Source: Tetrahymena thermophila SB210
Lineage: Eukaryota > Ciliophora > Oligohymenophorea > Hymenostomatida > Tetrahymenidae
Length of the DNA: 64,000 nt
Direction of reading: 5' to 3'
NCBI RefSeq assembly: GCF_000189635.1
Contig: NW_002476418.1
Location: forward strand, 806,001 to 870,000
This document shows positions 25,801 through 40,000 of the stretch, in pieces. The notes under the pieces are model-generated. The model worked only from the letters and a program-made list of their open reading frames with translations, made no database searches and was not told the DNA's origin. Every line of letters begins with the position of its first letter. The stretch's first letter is position 1. A program made the position numbers and the translations under genes.

Positions 25801-28132
25801 GATTTACTAATCAAATGAAAAAAAAGATTCTTTTATCATAACCATCAAATTTCAATTAGCTCCTTTTTACTCTAAATATAACAATTTATATGTGTAAGCT
25901 TGCTTTTTATTTCAAATTTACTAAATGATTATTTTCCCTTCGTGAAAATTTGAATATTCATTCTCTTTATTAAATTATTATCACCCATTTCAATTTTTGT
26001 ATATTTTTCAAACTTAAAATCTTAAATTTCTCACACCCCATTTTAATCTATGTCAGATTTAATTGATAAACCAATACAATTTTTAATTTTAGAATCTACT
26101 ATGCTTTATCAAAACTATAAAAAATCTCTATAAATTTTGTTCACTTTGTCCTTTTAGGAAAGCATTTATCAAAATTCCTATATTTTTTCATCCCAAACAG
26201 AATCAATTTTCACACACACTATTTTAATTTTTTTTAATCTCTCATTTTTAAAAGCAGGGTTAGTTTTTTTTATTCATTAACTTCCTTCCTTCCTTTCTGC
26301 CTGAGTTTTCAATTTCTGTTAAATGAATATAAAAAACACTTTTTACTTTTTATTCTGAGAGAAAAATCTTTAGTTACAAATTATATCAGATGATGAGAAG
26401 ATATTATAGCTGTTTATGTTTTAATTTTTTCCACGAAAAAATTCTGCTAGAAAAAAATGAAGAAAGAAATTACGTAATATGTATATATATGTATTCGACG
26501 AGCTTACTCATATTCTTTTTATTAATTTATATTTATTTTTAAAATAAATACTAGCTCCTTGTCATTTATTATAGGAAGAAGTGTAAATTGACCAAGGATT
26601 TAATCTAATTAAGAAATTTCAATTAAGTGTAATTCTATTTATATATTTATCATTTCAAAACGTGTATTTACCACTAAATCTGTTGATTTGGATATACTTA
26701 ATATTATTAATAACAATAATATACTAAAGTACATACCATACCATTCAAAAAGAATGTTTCATCAAAAAAAATAATACTTAGATAGATTTATTTCAAATTT
26801 AACATTTCTCTATTTTTTCATTCAAGCTTATGCCAACAGTTATTTACAAACTACTAAAAATTACTCCTTATTCAAAACAAAAATTTTTAACTGTTAAAAA
26901 TTGCTTTATAATCTGACTTTGTTTAATTACTCTTATCATACAGTTTGTTTTATTGATTATTGTCTAACTTAATTAACTAATTTTCTTTACATATAAACTA
27001 ATTTAGTTTTTCAAAAGAGTCTTCTTTATTACTAACTAACTAACATCGGGAATTTCAGTAGTATTTTATTCACTTTTGTTTTTCAAATTCGTAAATTGAA
27101 ATCAAAATTGGTTAATAAATACCATAAAATGCAATTATTACTAAAGTAACAGTTAAATTTACATTTAGATAAAGTGTAAGATATTTTAAAATATTTCTAT
27201 AAAAATCTTTATCTATTTATGGAGACATTGATTGTCAATTAAAAAAAACAGTATATATTTTCATTTTCTATTTTAGGAAATGCTTACACTTTCTTAAATA
27301 TTTAAAATTGATATAAAATAAATCAGGTTATTAAGTAAATTATTTTCTTAATAATTTTAAATCACTTCTAATTTTTTTTTCTCTCTTTGTTTTTGATTAA
27401 ATAAAATAAAATTGAATTGGCGAATTAATTTTTTTTTTTTAAATTTTTTTAGATCTATAAATTAAACATTATTTATATAGCAGGATATTGCCAAATATTT
27501 GAAGCAATAAAATAATTTATTCTTATAAAAAAAGTGATTTATTTATTTTTAAAACGTACAATCAAACAATCATTTTATAAAAAAATTAAAGTATATTTTA
27601 AACGTTTTTTCATTTTTCAAATTTAATTGTTTGATATTTTTAATAAAAATAAATGTTTCTTCAATATATTATACTTAAAAATTAATAAAGATAAAGATTA
27701 ACTCTAAAAAAATATCTTTAAAATCATTTAGGAAATTATTAATAAAAATTATTTTTATCAGAAAATTATTAATATCTCTAAATTAAAATAAACTAAATTA
27801 TTGAAGAATATTTACAGCATAGAAGAATAAACTTCAAATATAAAATTATGAAATATTGAGAGTAGTTTAATTTAAAAATAAAAGATAAAAAATTTTAAGC
27901 AAATATAAAAATTTAAATTTTACTTATCTTGAAAATATCTATCCTATTGAAAATATTTAAAAGAATAAATTAATTAAGGTAATTAATTTATTTAAAATTT
28001 ATTACTTTATAATTACTAAAAATATTATTATATTTCAAAATATTTTAAGTAGTATGCAATACAATTTTAATGTATTTAAAAAAACAATTAATATGTCTTA
28101 AGATAAAAATAGTTATTAATACTTAGGGCAAA

Positions 28133-28155
28133 AACAAACAAACAAACAAACAAAA
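28133..28155. repeat. CAAA tetranucleotide tract
   Basis: About five perfect AAAC/CAAA units just beyond the 3' end of the LRR-like gene. Confidence 0.8.
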
Positions 28156-28182
28156 AATTTAAAATTATTTTCAAAATATTTT

Positions 28183-30120
28183 TCAGAAATCTATTGAAAG
28201 ATCCCAATGAAGAAAATCTGCCTGGTATGAAATGAAAGGTTTTATCAACTAACAGTAGATAATTAGATGAACTAACATTGCCTGCTTAGTATTAAGATAT
28301 TCGCCAAATGAATAAGACTGATTTATACAAAACTATGTTAAATAATAATTATTTTTTAATATTTCTTATTCACCTTTATAAAAACCAGGATATCTTAAAT
28401 AAATAGGTTTAATGCTTCCATCAAATCTTACTATCGAAGGTAATTTTTTTAATATATTATAAGCCATCTCTGGTGACTAACCATAAGTTTTTATTGAAAT
28501 AACATTAGGAAGTGTTTCTATTCTATCATATAAATAGCAATTTAAATGCTTTAAGGAGAGCTTATTCATATTAATAATTTTAATCATTTCATTTTAGAAC
28601 ATTTATTAGTAATAATGAATGATTGTGAATGATTCTAATTAAAATTACTATAAATGGTTTATCAGATTGTCTAAAGAAAATTACATATAAGGTAGTGAAC
28701 GTTCATTAATTTAGAGATTTTTTAGGTCCTGCATCTAAAAAAGTATATTAAACTCAACATTGATCAAAAAAGTATATTTTTCATAATTATTCATTAAAAA
28801 CGTTTTAATTCTTCTAACATTTTCGACTTCGTCTTTCACTGCATCCAATTTAATAACATTATCTTCAAATTAAAATTAGAAAATCTTAAGATTTTTTAAG
28901 TTAATTATATTTCTAAATGTTTCATACCCTTCCTTACAATCCTCCAAAACGCTAACTTAGAAGCTAAGATATTTCAAAGTTTTCTCCATAGAAAAGAGAA
29001 GAGTTTATAGATCTAAATAATCCTTTTTACTAAAGAAATGCTCTGAAGGATATACTAAATTTAACTCTTCTATTTAACTACAATCCTTCAAATTTTAATA
29101 TAAAAGCTAATTCATATCTAATATATCTATTGGTGAGTCTGAGAAATCAAGTGTGATATTTTTCAGATTATTGTAGCTATTGAAATAACTCAAAAAGGAT
29201 TCAAGTTATGGTTTTTGCTAAAATTTAACTCCTTTGATACATAAATCCTCTATATTTTCAAATTGCAAGAGCAGTTCTTTCAATTATTTTATATCGCCTG
29301 GCTTGCAGTAATTATCTGATAAAAATGTGATTTCCTTTAAAGATTTAGCAAATTTAGTTAAATACTTGAGATTCTATATTTGCTACTTAAGTGAACAGTT
29401 CTTACTCCACAAGTCTAAGCCTACTTATTCCAGACTTTCCATTTCAGTTATTTTTTGATAAGCACTTTTGTAAAAATCTTAGTTGAAATTCATATTTAAA
29501 ATGCTAATCTACAGGTTCTTAAGGCTTTTGAGAGTAGCAATCATTTAAATTATTTTATTTTAGAATCTCATCATTTCATTTTTCTTTGATCTAAAGGATT
29601 CATCTTCGAACTCAGTGTTATCTTGCATTATAGATAAATATTCAATTGTCCTGAATTAATTATTTGATGTAAAAACATCTAAAATCTCCTGTAACATATT
29701 TCCTTTCTCAATTTAAAATTATTAATAACTGTGTTCAATCTAAACTTATTTTAAATTTTTCAATGGAAGAAGTAAATCCAATAAAATGCCATTTTTACTC
29801 GATCCTTATTTTTTTTTGGATAAAAGCTAAGTAAAATTTACTATAGTTAAATTAGTGATTTATTCAGCATATTTAGCAATTAAATTTTTTATAACAAAAT
29901 CGATAAAAACTTAATGCTTCTAAATGTTGAATTCATTAAATTAAATGTACAAATGATCAATCTCTAGCTAAAATATATTAACAAAATCAATCATTTAATT
30001 TATTTTGTTATTTTCAAATTAAGTTTTTCCTCCGCTACATTCTAATTTCAGCGTTTTGAAATCACTTAATTTTATTCTCTGCCAATTTAGAATTTCAAAA
30101 TTAGAATTAAAAGCTATCAT
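28183..30120 (-). CDS. Leucine-rich-repeat-like protein, 645 residues
   Basis: Intronless gene, ATG at 30120-30118, TGA at 28185-28183, exactly 646 codons. The protein is a string of imperfect, roughly 25-30-residue leucine-rich units, visible as repeated L..L.I...N blocks such as IATLKSLKNLQISILNMN, LQNLKYLTKFAKSLKEIT, LLQFENIEDLCIKGV, FNSYNNLKNITLDFSDS and NIINLKNLKIFQF. This matches the large ciliate families of LRR proteins usually annotated only as leucine-rich repeat proteins; these repeats form a curved protein-binding surface. No signal peptide, membrane segment, kinase domain or F-box is visible. The partner cannot be inferred. It is divergent from the chorismate synthase gene with 592 bp between starts. 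Confidence 0.75.
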
Positions 30121-30712
30121 TTTTTCTTTTCTTTTTATTTTTTTGTGTGAATTTTAGCTTATTTATTATTTTTTTAATATTTAAACAGAGTTTGATATCT
30201 TTTATTCTAAAATCAAATACTAATGAATTTTAATTAATTCACTTTTTGGATTTTTGGAGGTATTTAAAAATAAGTTTACAACTGAATTTATTTAATTATT
30301 AAGACATCTAGCTTTCTTTTTAATTTTTTTATTAAAAATTTAATTAAAATTAAGATTTTATTTATATTAAAAATTATTTTTTTAGATTTTTAATGTTATT
30401 TTAATAAAATAAATATTAAATAACAAAATAAATTTTTATTTAATAAAATACAAAGTTTCTAATAATGATAGAATGAAATTAGAATATATTTATATCTCAT
30501 TCCTTTAGACGGTCTATCAGGATTCATTAAAATATCTACAATAAATATCAGATATTTACGAGTACTGTATTCAATAATAGAATGTATACGAAATTTCTTT
30601 GATTTTCTAAATTTAAAATACTAAATCTATTAAATTATTATTATTGTGTTGTGTTTTTTTTGTGATATTTTTGTAAATTTATTTGATTGAATTATATTAA
30701 AAATTTATTGAA
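30121..30712. promoter_or_regulatory. Divergent intergenic region
   Basis: 592 bp separating the start codons of the LRR-like gene (minus) and chorismate synthase (plus), so it must hold both promoters and leaders. Very AT-rich; no specific element recognised. Confidence 0.4.
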
Positions 30713-32784
30713 ATGAGCACTTTTGGTAGAATTTATAGAGTTAGCACATTTGGAGAATCACATTCTCCTGGTAGATTAAATAAAAAGCTTTAAATATAAA
30801 AATTATATTTTATTTATATTTTTAGCTGTAGGATGCACTGTAGAAGGATTTCCTTCACTCATTAAAGTTTAGAGAGTAATTCATTATGATTTATTAAAGC
30901 CCCTAACTCTTTAAACCAACAAAAAATAAATATTTATTAGGAAGAAATTTAGAAAGCTCTTGATAGAAGAAGACCTGGATAGTCTTCCTTAACAACAAAA
31001 AGAAACGAAACAGATTAAGTTGAAATATTATGCGGATTAGAGAATGAAATTTCAATAGGATCTCCAATTGCATTTTTAGTTAGAAATTAAGATCAAATCA
31101 AAAAGGTAAATGCGGTTATTTTTGCTAAATTTATTCTTTTTATTTCAATCAAAATCACATATTTTATAGGATTATAGCGAAATGGATCAAATTCCAAGAC
31201 CTGGTCATGCAGATTATACTTACTTGATTAAATACGGAGTAAAAGCTTAATCAGGAGGAGGAAGAAGTAGTGCACGTGAAACTATTGGTAAATTTTAAAT
31301 TAAATAGATTTTCAATATAAATGATAATTTTTATTTCAATAATGATAATTTTAAAAAGTTTTATTTCAATAATATTTTAGAAATTAGCTTTAAATTATAA
31401 TTTTTAAAGTAAAATCTTTTGAAAGCAGTGATGAATGAAACACAAAACTAACTTTAAAATAATTTCTCATTCTAATTTAATGTTTTTAAAATAAATATTT
31501 TGATTATAAAGGAAGAGTTTGTGCTGGAGCTTTAGCAGATATTTACTTAGAAAAGTAACTAAATATGAATGTATTTAGTTTTGTTACTAGTGTTGGCGAC
31601 ATTTAAGTTCCAAATGAATTCATTGATAAAATTGTTAATTCAACTCTTAGAGAATACACAAAAGAGAGAATAGATGCTTTAGGAAGCATTACCATATTCA
31701 AGGACACACTTGATCATTTAATTTATAAATGTGATAATATCTTCTACAATGAATAAGGAGATCAAATTTTATCATGTGAAGAAAATTTACTAGCATAGCT
31801 TGAAGTGGTTAATATGAGATGCCCCCACCCTCCAACTGCAATTAAAATGATCTAAAAAATTCAATCTATCAGAGGACAAAAAGATTCAATTGGAGGTACT
31901 GTAACTTGTGTAATTCAGAATACACCAATTGGTTTGGGCGAGCCTTGCTTTGACAAAGTACTTCTTAAAAAATATAAATATAAAAATCAATACTTTAACT
32001 TAAAAAGTGATTTCCCACCCCATCCATCATGAAAATACAAAATTAATTTTTGGAATAAGAAATAACAAAAAACTACATTTTTAAATCAATAAATAAATAA
32101 ATCAACTCAATTTTTATTTTTATTTTTAAAAAGCTGCCAGCCTTGCTTGCTCATGCTATAATGAGCATCCCTGCTACTAAAGGGTTTTAAATAGGGAGTG
32201 GATTTGAAGGAACAAAGATGCAAGGATCACAACATAATGATACATTCTATAGCGATAAATTGTAGAATACATAAAATACTGAAAAGTAAGAGGAAACTAA
32301 GCAAGAGAGTGTAATCCTTAAAACTATGACAAATAATGCAGGAGGAACTCTTGGAGGAATTTCTAATGGACAAAGCATAGTAAGATATTAAAATTTGGAT
32401 AGTAATGTCATATTACATATATGATAAAATAAATGCACAAAATCTTATTTACACTAAAATTAAAATGCACTATTAATTTACTATAAAATTCTAGATCATT
32501 TAGATTAGCCAATTTACATCTTTTTTTAATTAATTTTTTTGTTATAGTACTTTTCTGTTGCGTTCAAACCTGTATCCACTATAGGTCTACCTCAGAAAAC
32601 AAGCAATTTGGAGGGTGAAAGCACTATCTTAGAAGCTAAGGGAAGACATGATCCTTGCGTACTTCCAAGAGCACCCCCTATTGTGGATTCTATGGCTTCA
32701 ATAACTTTAATGGACGCATATTTATTACAATAAACTCACGTTCAAAAAGTAAAAGAGGGTTCATCACAATGGTAGTATTTCTGA
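30713..32784 (+). CDS. Chorismate synthase, 439 residues
   Basis: Seventh enzyme of the shikimate pathway: converts 5-enolpyruvylshikimate-3-phosphate to chorismate using reduced FMN. Exons 30713-30770, 30826-30875, 30941-31105, 31170-31287, 31512-31957, 32134-32379 and 32548-32784 sum to 440 codons in frame. Family signatures are clear: N-terminal [92 protein letters not shown] and [13 protein letters not shown], then the C-terminal [30 protein letters not shown] and an ALMDAYLL-like end (LMDAYLLQ). The FMN and substrate-binding His, Arg and Ser positions of these motifs are all present, so it should be active. No targeting peptide, hence cytosolic. The stop is TGA at 32782, after QWQYF. Confidence 0.96.
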
Positions 32785-34090
32785 TATTTTTAATTTTCAT
32801 ATTTGTTTTTAACTAATTTAAAAAAATTGTTTTATTATTTTTATATGTATATATTGGATAGGTAATTTTTTATATATCATAGACATATTATGATCAACAT
32901 TTTTGTTATTTTTTGAGATTTCTTTTTGTTTAATTTTAGAGATTTTCATGGCAAAAGTATTAAAAATCTAAAAGAAAATTAAGTGAAAATAGAAGATTAT
33001 TTAAATACTAATTTTCATTTATTTTACATTTTTTCTGTTTTTAATTTACATTTGGAAGGAGAAGTTTAAGAATGTAAGTTAAAACTATTAAAGTACATAA
33101 ATCCTAATTATAAGCTTTAACAGTATAGATTGTAACAACTTCAATTTATTACAGTTTCTACCAGTAAAATAGAATAAAAATTTAAAATTTGTATTTTTAT
33201 GAGAATCTTTAATCAAAAAGTATTAGTTTATTTAAAATTCTTGCTGCTCATTTTGGCTTGATTTTACTAAGTAAAAATGTAATCATTAACTTTTAAAATA
33301 ACAAATGAGGTTATTATTAAGGACTATTTTTGTGATGTAAAAAAAACTAAATCTATTTTTCCCCACAAAGATTTTATTTAAAGAAAAGCATGATAAAAAT
33401 AAATTATTATAAAATATTCTTGAATGTGTTATTTTCTTTTACTACCTTTCATAAAAATACAAATAATTTTAATGAATATTTCTTTGTATTTTTAAATCAT
33501 AAAAAAAATAATTAAAATCAGCCATCAGATACCATTAAAATATGTAAATAATATTCTTTATTTAAATTAGTTTGATTATAAAAAAATAAATAAATGAAGA
33601 ATCGAATAAATATTGAAGTAAGTATTTTATATTGTATTTTTGTTAATTTAGATTTTTGTAATAAAAATATTAAGTAATAATAGCTGCATGTCACTAAATG
33701 ATATTTAAACAATATATTTTTTACCTAAATAAGAGTAAAGTAGAGAATTATTTCAGTAACTAGTTTTATCTTTATCTAATTTAATTTTGTTACAAAAATT
33801 ACATTCATGGCTTAGATAGAAAAAGGAGTAAATCTTAAAATTTGAGTGATAAACTAAATTGTGTTTTTAGCTGTAAAAATAAATTTGTTACAATATATAT
33901 TTGGATATTAATAAATTGACGACTTACTAGTGATACATATATATACAATTTTACTAGTAAAATAAAGTGATTATAAAGTTAAAATTCTTATTCAGTAGAA
34001 CTAAAGAGTGGTGTTTTATAAAAAATGAGAATGTTACTCAATCGAAATAAAATAATTTAAATCTAATCAGAGTAAACAAAATTAAATTTT
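32785..34090. other. Convergent intergenic region
   Basis: 1.3 kb between the 3' ends of chorismate synthase and the WDR90-like gene. AT-rich; presumably the two 3' UTRs. I see no gene here. Confidence 0.6.
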
Positions 34091-37000
34091 TCAAATAGTG
34101 CTAGGGTCGCCTAAGGGAGCAGAAAATAAATTAAAAACTGTTATTTGATTGTTTGAAGAAACTAATATGAAAGGAGCTTCATTTATTTATTCTTCTTAAG
34201 AAAGAGAAGAATTTTCCTTTTTAATCTTTTATTGCTAGTCAAAGACAAACAAATCAGAGATTTCTTGCTTTTCTCCTATTCTTCTTCTATCCAACTCAAT
34301 TCCATTATGCGCATCGTATAGACTAAGATATCCATCTATTTTTTAATGTAAACAATTTATTTCTTCAGTTATTTATTTAAAAACTTTACCTTAGTGGCCT
34401 AGGAAAATAATGTCACCTTTTTCATTAAGAGCAATCTTTTTGGGTGGGCTCACTAATGCAATTTGTCTTACATTCTATTAAATTAGATAATTATTTAATA
34501 ATTTTATGTAAACATTAATGAGATAGTATAGTAACTTAAATATTAATTAATTTCTTTTTTTAGATTTAAAAACGCTAATAAATTAATTGCTTACGATGTG
34601 CTCTCTATAATTTCTTATTTATATAAAATCGATCAAAGGAGATATTACAAGATATTCATCTTTCTCTTACTTTGAAAACAGGGCTTAGCAGAATTGGACC
34701 TTATTATTTTAAACATTATACATTCAATAAAAGTAAAAAAATAATTAAATCAAACATGCCATCCATCGATCCATCATTCTGATGAATTTTATTATTTGGC
34801 ATTAATAGGATTTTTTTTGTAAGTAAAATTTATAAATCACTATTAATCCATCCATCCACATATTAAGTAAATGGAAATTTTTATAGATTTTTTATTACTT
34901 TAGTTGTGTTTATAATTTCAAAAAACTAAATTTTTTCATTGTATTTATGAAAGTAAATTCAAAATAATTTTTTTACTTGATTTAATTGCTTATTTTTGTA
35001 GGTTTACAATTTGTAGTTGTCGATTAAATAATACTCTAATTCGTATATTTTCATTAGTTCTTCCACTGGGTTTTGTTTGCGCTTTAAGCATTTTCGACTC
35101 CAAACTTATATTTTTGAATCTTAAGTTGTCACTAACCACAGAGAGAGTGGATCATGGACTGAGATGTCCATAAAATCTGAAGCAAATCCAATATTATCAG
35201 CTATTTTATTTATCTATATTAAGAATGGCTGTAGTTTTTCTACATAAAGAATATATATATCCCCTAGTGAATTAGCTACTATTACATTTTTTGTCTAAGG
35301 TAAAGCTCTTAGTGCATTTATGCTTAAGTTGGGTAAATTAGAGTCCCCTTTTTTGTTAAGCTTTTTAATTTCCCCTTAGTCATGAATAAATGAAGCTCCA
35401 TAATTTTCATAATTAATGTAATTATAGAACCTCACATACCCGTCATTATAGCCACAAACAAGGATATTCAATTCATCCATTGTATCCATGCAAATGCATT
35501 CTTTTTTAGGTGCATAGAACTCTGTTTTTTCCTCTATTGAATCCAGTTCCCAAATTTTTATTGTATAATCGTTTGAAGAAGAAATAATAAGACCGTTGTA
35601 TCCAACTCTAGGAACATATCTGCACGACCTTATAAGCTTATCACTTTAATGAGTAGAAGAAATCCTAAGTGTTGCATTATCTTCGAAATCAACTAGCCAC
35701 ATCAAACCGCACTTGCTTAATAGCATGATTCCAGCCATTGCTATAGGTTAATCTAACCCTTGTCTAATATCATCATCTCCCATACTAGAATAAGCTATAG
35801 GGTAAGAATCAAGGGTGTAAACCTAGCTATTCTAACTAACATTTGTAGCTAATTTTTATATATCCATTGTATTCAAATCTCCTAAATTAAATTGATACAC
35901 ATTTACAGTGTTACTCAAAATTATCAAATTATTCTTTATAACTATAAGCTCGCTAATTCCTTAGTTAATTACTCCTTAGCACATACACAACATGCAGCCA
36001 GATCGTAAATCAAATATCACTATACACCCCTAATATTCCAAAAATAAATTTTTAAACATCATTTTAATTAATTGATTTTTTCAAATGCTCTTTCACCATA
36101 AAATGATATTTAAATAAATAAGAATTCCAAAAATTGTAATTAAATTTTATTTTTAAGAAAAATAAATTAAATTTTTTTAAACATTTTTTTTGGTAAAATT
36201 TATTCAATTTTTTTTTTACAGTTTTTAGATTTAAAATATTTTTTAGCTTTAATTTATTTTTTTAGTGGTAATTTAAAGAAATTTTTACTGATGAAGTTCC
36301 AATAAGAGCTAGGTGCTTTTAATTATTTTATATGGAAAGATAGTTTAAGGAAACCAAATTTCCGGTATTTTTATTTGTAAAGTCTGCTTGTTAATACTCT
36401 AAGCTCATTCTTGAATTGAGTCTCCAAAATTAAAGTCCATTTTTATATACAACAGCGAATTCCAAAGCACCTAAAGTAACATTATTCCATTTAGTACACA
36501 CAAATGTATCATTTTCATCTATTGTGCTACTAGAAACTAATCTACCTGAAGCAAGTTCCCAAATATTTATCAACTAGGCTCCATTCTTAACATTTTATTA
36601 TTCTTTTTTTTCTTCTGTTTAACTAGCAACTAGTAACTAAATTACTGACAATAAATAATTTGAGCAAGGAGATATTTGTATGCTTAGCAAGTTGCACTCT
36701 TAAGGATGATATAGCTCTTTAATTTATGCATGTGAATTTGAGTCATAAACTTTTATTGAAGAAGCCTAAAATAAATTATATTTAGAAAATACTTATCAAT
36801 AAAATTAAAAATTCCAATTTTAAATATTGCTTGAAATCTTTAAAATTTTTACTTTATTTTAGAGAGTTGCAACGTAATATCTACAGTTTGGACTGATCTC
36901 TATTTTAGAAATTGGATATTCAAGTTAGGTGACTTTTTAATCTCTGCTTGGTGATTGCATGTGAGATACAACTAAAAAATTATTCACAAAAGTAACCAAA

Positions 37001-40000
37001 TAACGATTCTTTTAATTCCAAATAAACTTTTCTTAAGGAATACCTCCCTTTGTATTGAACCCAATCACACAGTTAATATCTAAGTATTACCCAGGCCTTC
37101 TTTCTTCAAAAAGCCTTTCTTATCTTCCGTTTTCATTCAAATTAAGGTTCATATCGTACTGTTTTAATTACAAAAAATTAACATAAATTTAATTTATAAA
37201 TTTTTATTTTATTGTAACTTACTTGATAATTCTAAGCTGTATTAAAAATTGGAGCTTTTTGAATTTCTTTTAAATCATAAACATCGCCTAGATTAAATTT
37301 TTGTTGTAAATCATCATAAAGACCTCTAATTGGCTTTGATAAAAGAGATTAATCTTCATTATTATTTTTTAGTTCTTCTATGTAGTTATTTCCTTCTCTT
37401 CTCACTGATAGGTTTGAAAATAAAACTTTTTCTTCAGGCTCATTAGTTTTTAGCTAGGTTTCTGGGTTATTTTACTCATTTTCATCTTCTAATGGATTAT
37501 TTTCTAGCTCTTTAAACAGCTCCCCCTAAAATTTCCAGCAATATAGACTCTTACTACTTTATCCAAATGCAAAAACCAAATTGAGCTCATCATCACTAGT
37601 AATTACACCTTCGACAAACTCTCCACAGTTATATGCCTAAAAAGCTGGGCTAACTCCTCCTCTAAAATGATAATCCCATATCTTATTTAGATTTATGAAA
37701 TACAATAAATTTAAAAATGAAGAAACAATGATTTTTTATCTGAACGAAATAAATAAATAAATTTTTACTTTTAAAAGCTAATCCTCGCCTGTTGTAAATA
37801 TATATGAAGCATTATAAGATATAGCAACGTTGTTAATTTATCCTTTATGAATATTGGAGTATTCACGAAAGAGTTTTATTTCATCAGGAACAATTTTATA
37901 CTTTTTTATCTTTTATCTTTTAGTATATACTATCATTTCATCTTTTCTTGTAGTAAATTTAACATCTTTAATTTCTTCTAGTGAATTTAAAGCTAGTTTC
38001 TACTCAAAATTGTTCATGCTATGAATTTTCACACAATAAGAATCACTCATAATATAAAAATAATCACCAACTACATCGAAGCCAGTGCTAACTAAATTTT
38101 TAATCTCTATTTCTTTTACACATTAAAATTATTCATTAAAAATAGCTATTTTCTGAGAATCTGCACTCATTCCATATTTGTCAAATCTGCTCACATCAAC
38201 CCTAATAGATTAAATAAATTAAATTAAATCAGAAAAACATTTCTTAAAGATTTTAAATAAATTAAAAATATAATTTAGAAAATAAATTTCATTTTTACTA
38301 AATAATTTAAATTTTTATTTAAACAAAAAATTCTTTATTTAAAAATTTGGTAAAAAAATCAAATCAATAGATTTTGTCGAAGTTAATTGCTTTAAAATTA
38401 ATTTAATCTTAATTTAGAATAAATGTGTTACTTTAATATACGAGACTTATGAAGCTCAAGCTCACATGCAACTGTGTAGTTTCTTATGTCAAATATTCTG
38501 ACAGCACCTGATTCGAAACCACATACAAATTTATCTCTGTTATGATATGGTTAAACACATGTTACTTACTCATCTAAACATCTGAACTCGTAGACTTGCT
38601 AGAAGAAAATATTATTTGAACCCTTTAATTTCATTAAATCCCAAATTCTGATTGAAAAATCCTAGCTTATTGTAATAAGCTTTCTGGCAGATTTATGGTA
38701 TTTTAAATCTATAATTTTATCATTGTGACTTCTAATTATAATTGTAAATTTCTTTTTTTCTATGCTTAAGGCTCCTATAGTGCCATTTAAACAGCCACAA
38801 ACAATATAATCGTTTATACTTAAACTACAAACTTGGCTGTCTAGTTTGGCTTCTAAAATTAACTCAGAGAAATCCATTTTCCAAACTTTTATTTTTCCGT
38901 TGCTTCCACAAGTAATAACATACTATTTACTTGCATCTTAACTATCGTTGTGTAAGCCTATACATTTTATAGGTTCCTCATGAATCATAAAAACACCTAT
39001 TGATAAATTATAATTTGAGTCTAAAGAATTTTAACTGCTTTATTATACCTATCATTTCCTTTTCAACTGAATCTAATATGTAAAGATTTCCGGTGTTTCC
39101 AACAACAAGTATTTTGAAAGATTTCTAATCTGTTTAAGCAATAGCAAAATCACTAAATACATTATCTCTGGCATGTTCACCTAAATAAGCAGAGTGCTAT
39201 GCCAAAACTGTTTCTTAACCTTTACCTTTAATCCACCAAAACCTAATATTTTCTTTTCCTACACTTATTAAACCCTTAGAAATGTCTTTTTTATCTATAA
39301 AACCAAGCTTTACTATGTCAAAATTGCTTAGATTTTTCACAATTACCTTTATAAATTTTGCAAAAAATGTTTAAATTCTTCCAATTAATCAAAAAAATAA
39401 AAATTGTTCATTTTCTTTTTAAAAAAATATATAACTGATGCTAGTTTAATAAAAAAGTGCTGATAAAATATTAAAAAAACTGATTCATCTGTTTAAAAAA
39501 CGATAAAAAAGCTTTTTATGCTAAGAATTTTTTGAATTTTTTGTTGACATTTTTTGACAAATATTTTTTTTTTGTTCAATTAATAAAATTTTATTCAAAT
39601 CAAAGTAATTTTTGAGAGAGTTTTTTAAAAAAATAATTAAATTCAAGGCAAAATTAATTAACAATTTTTATTACCTAATCTCCTTTAATAATCATAATTC
39701 CTGGACGTTTAGCATTATCTAAACCAGCCAAAGCAACATAAAGTTCTTTTTTATAATAAGTTATGTCTACTGATAATATTTGCTAGTAGCCAGTATAATA
39801 AAAGCCAGTACGCTAAAGGGTGTCTGAATTCCAAAAAGAAATCTATGTGCTGTCTGTTGTAATAATTAGTTTATCCTTACTTGAAGCAACTACTTGCTAT
39901 ATTTCGCTATTTTGACCAAACATATATTTTTATTCTCTAGTCTTAACGTCTTACATTATTAAAACACTTCCACTACTATATAAAATACTTCCACTACCAA

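Larger units (their letters stand above)
20369..28182. other. Gene-poor AT-rich tract
   Basis: After the Q-rich gene there are about 7.8 kb with no confident gene. Contents are A/T runs, tetranucleotide tracts (AAAT, TTCC, TAGC/TTGC, CAAA) and two weak candidates listed separately (20455-20808 and 22724-22801). I saw no tRNA, telomere repeat or mobile-element protein in it. Confidence 0.6.

Noticed and set aside
33518..33712. Minus-strand 64-codon frame between two convergent genes
   Set aside because: Probable 3' UTR sequence; composition non-coding.
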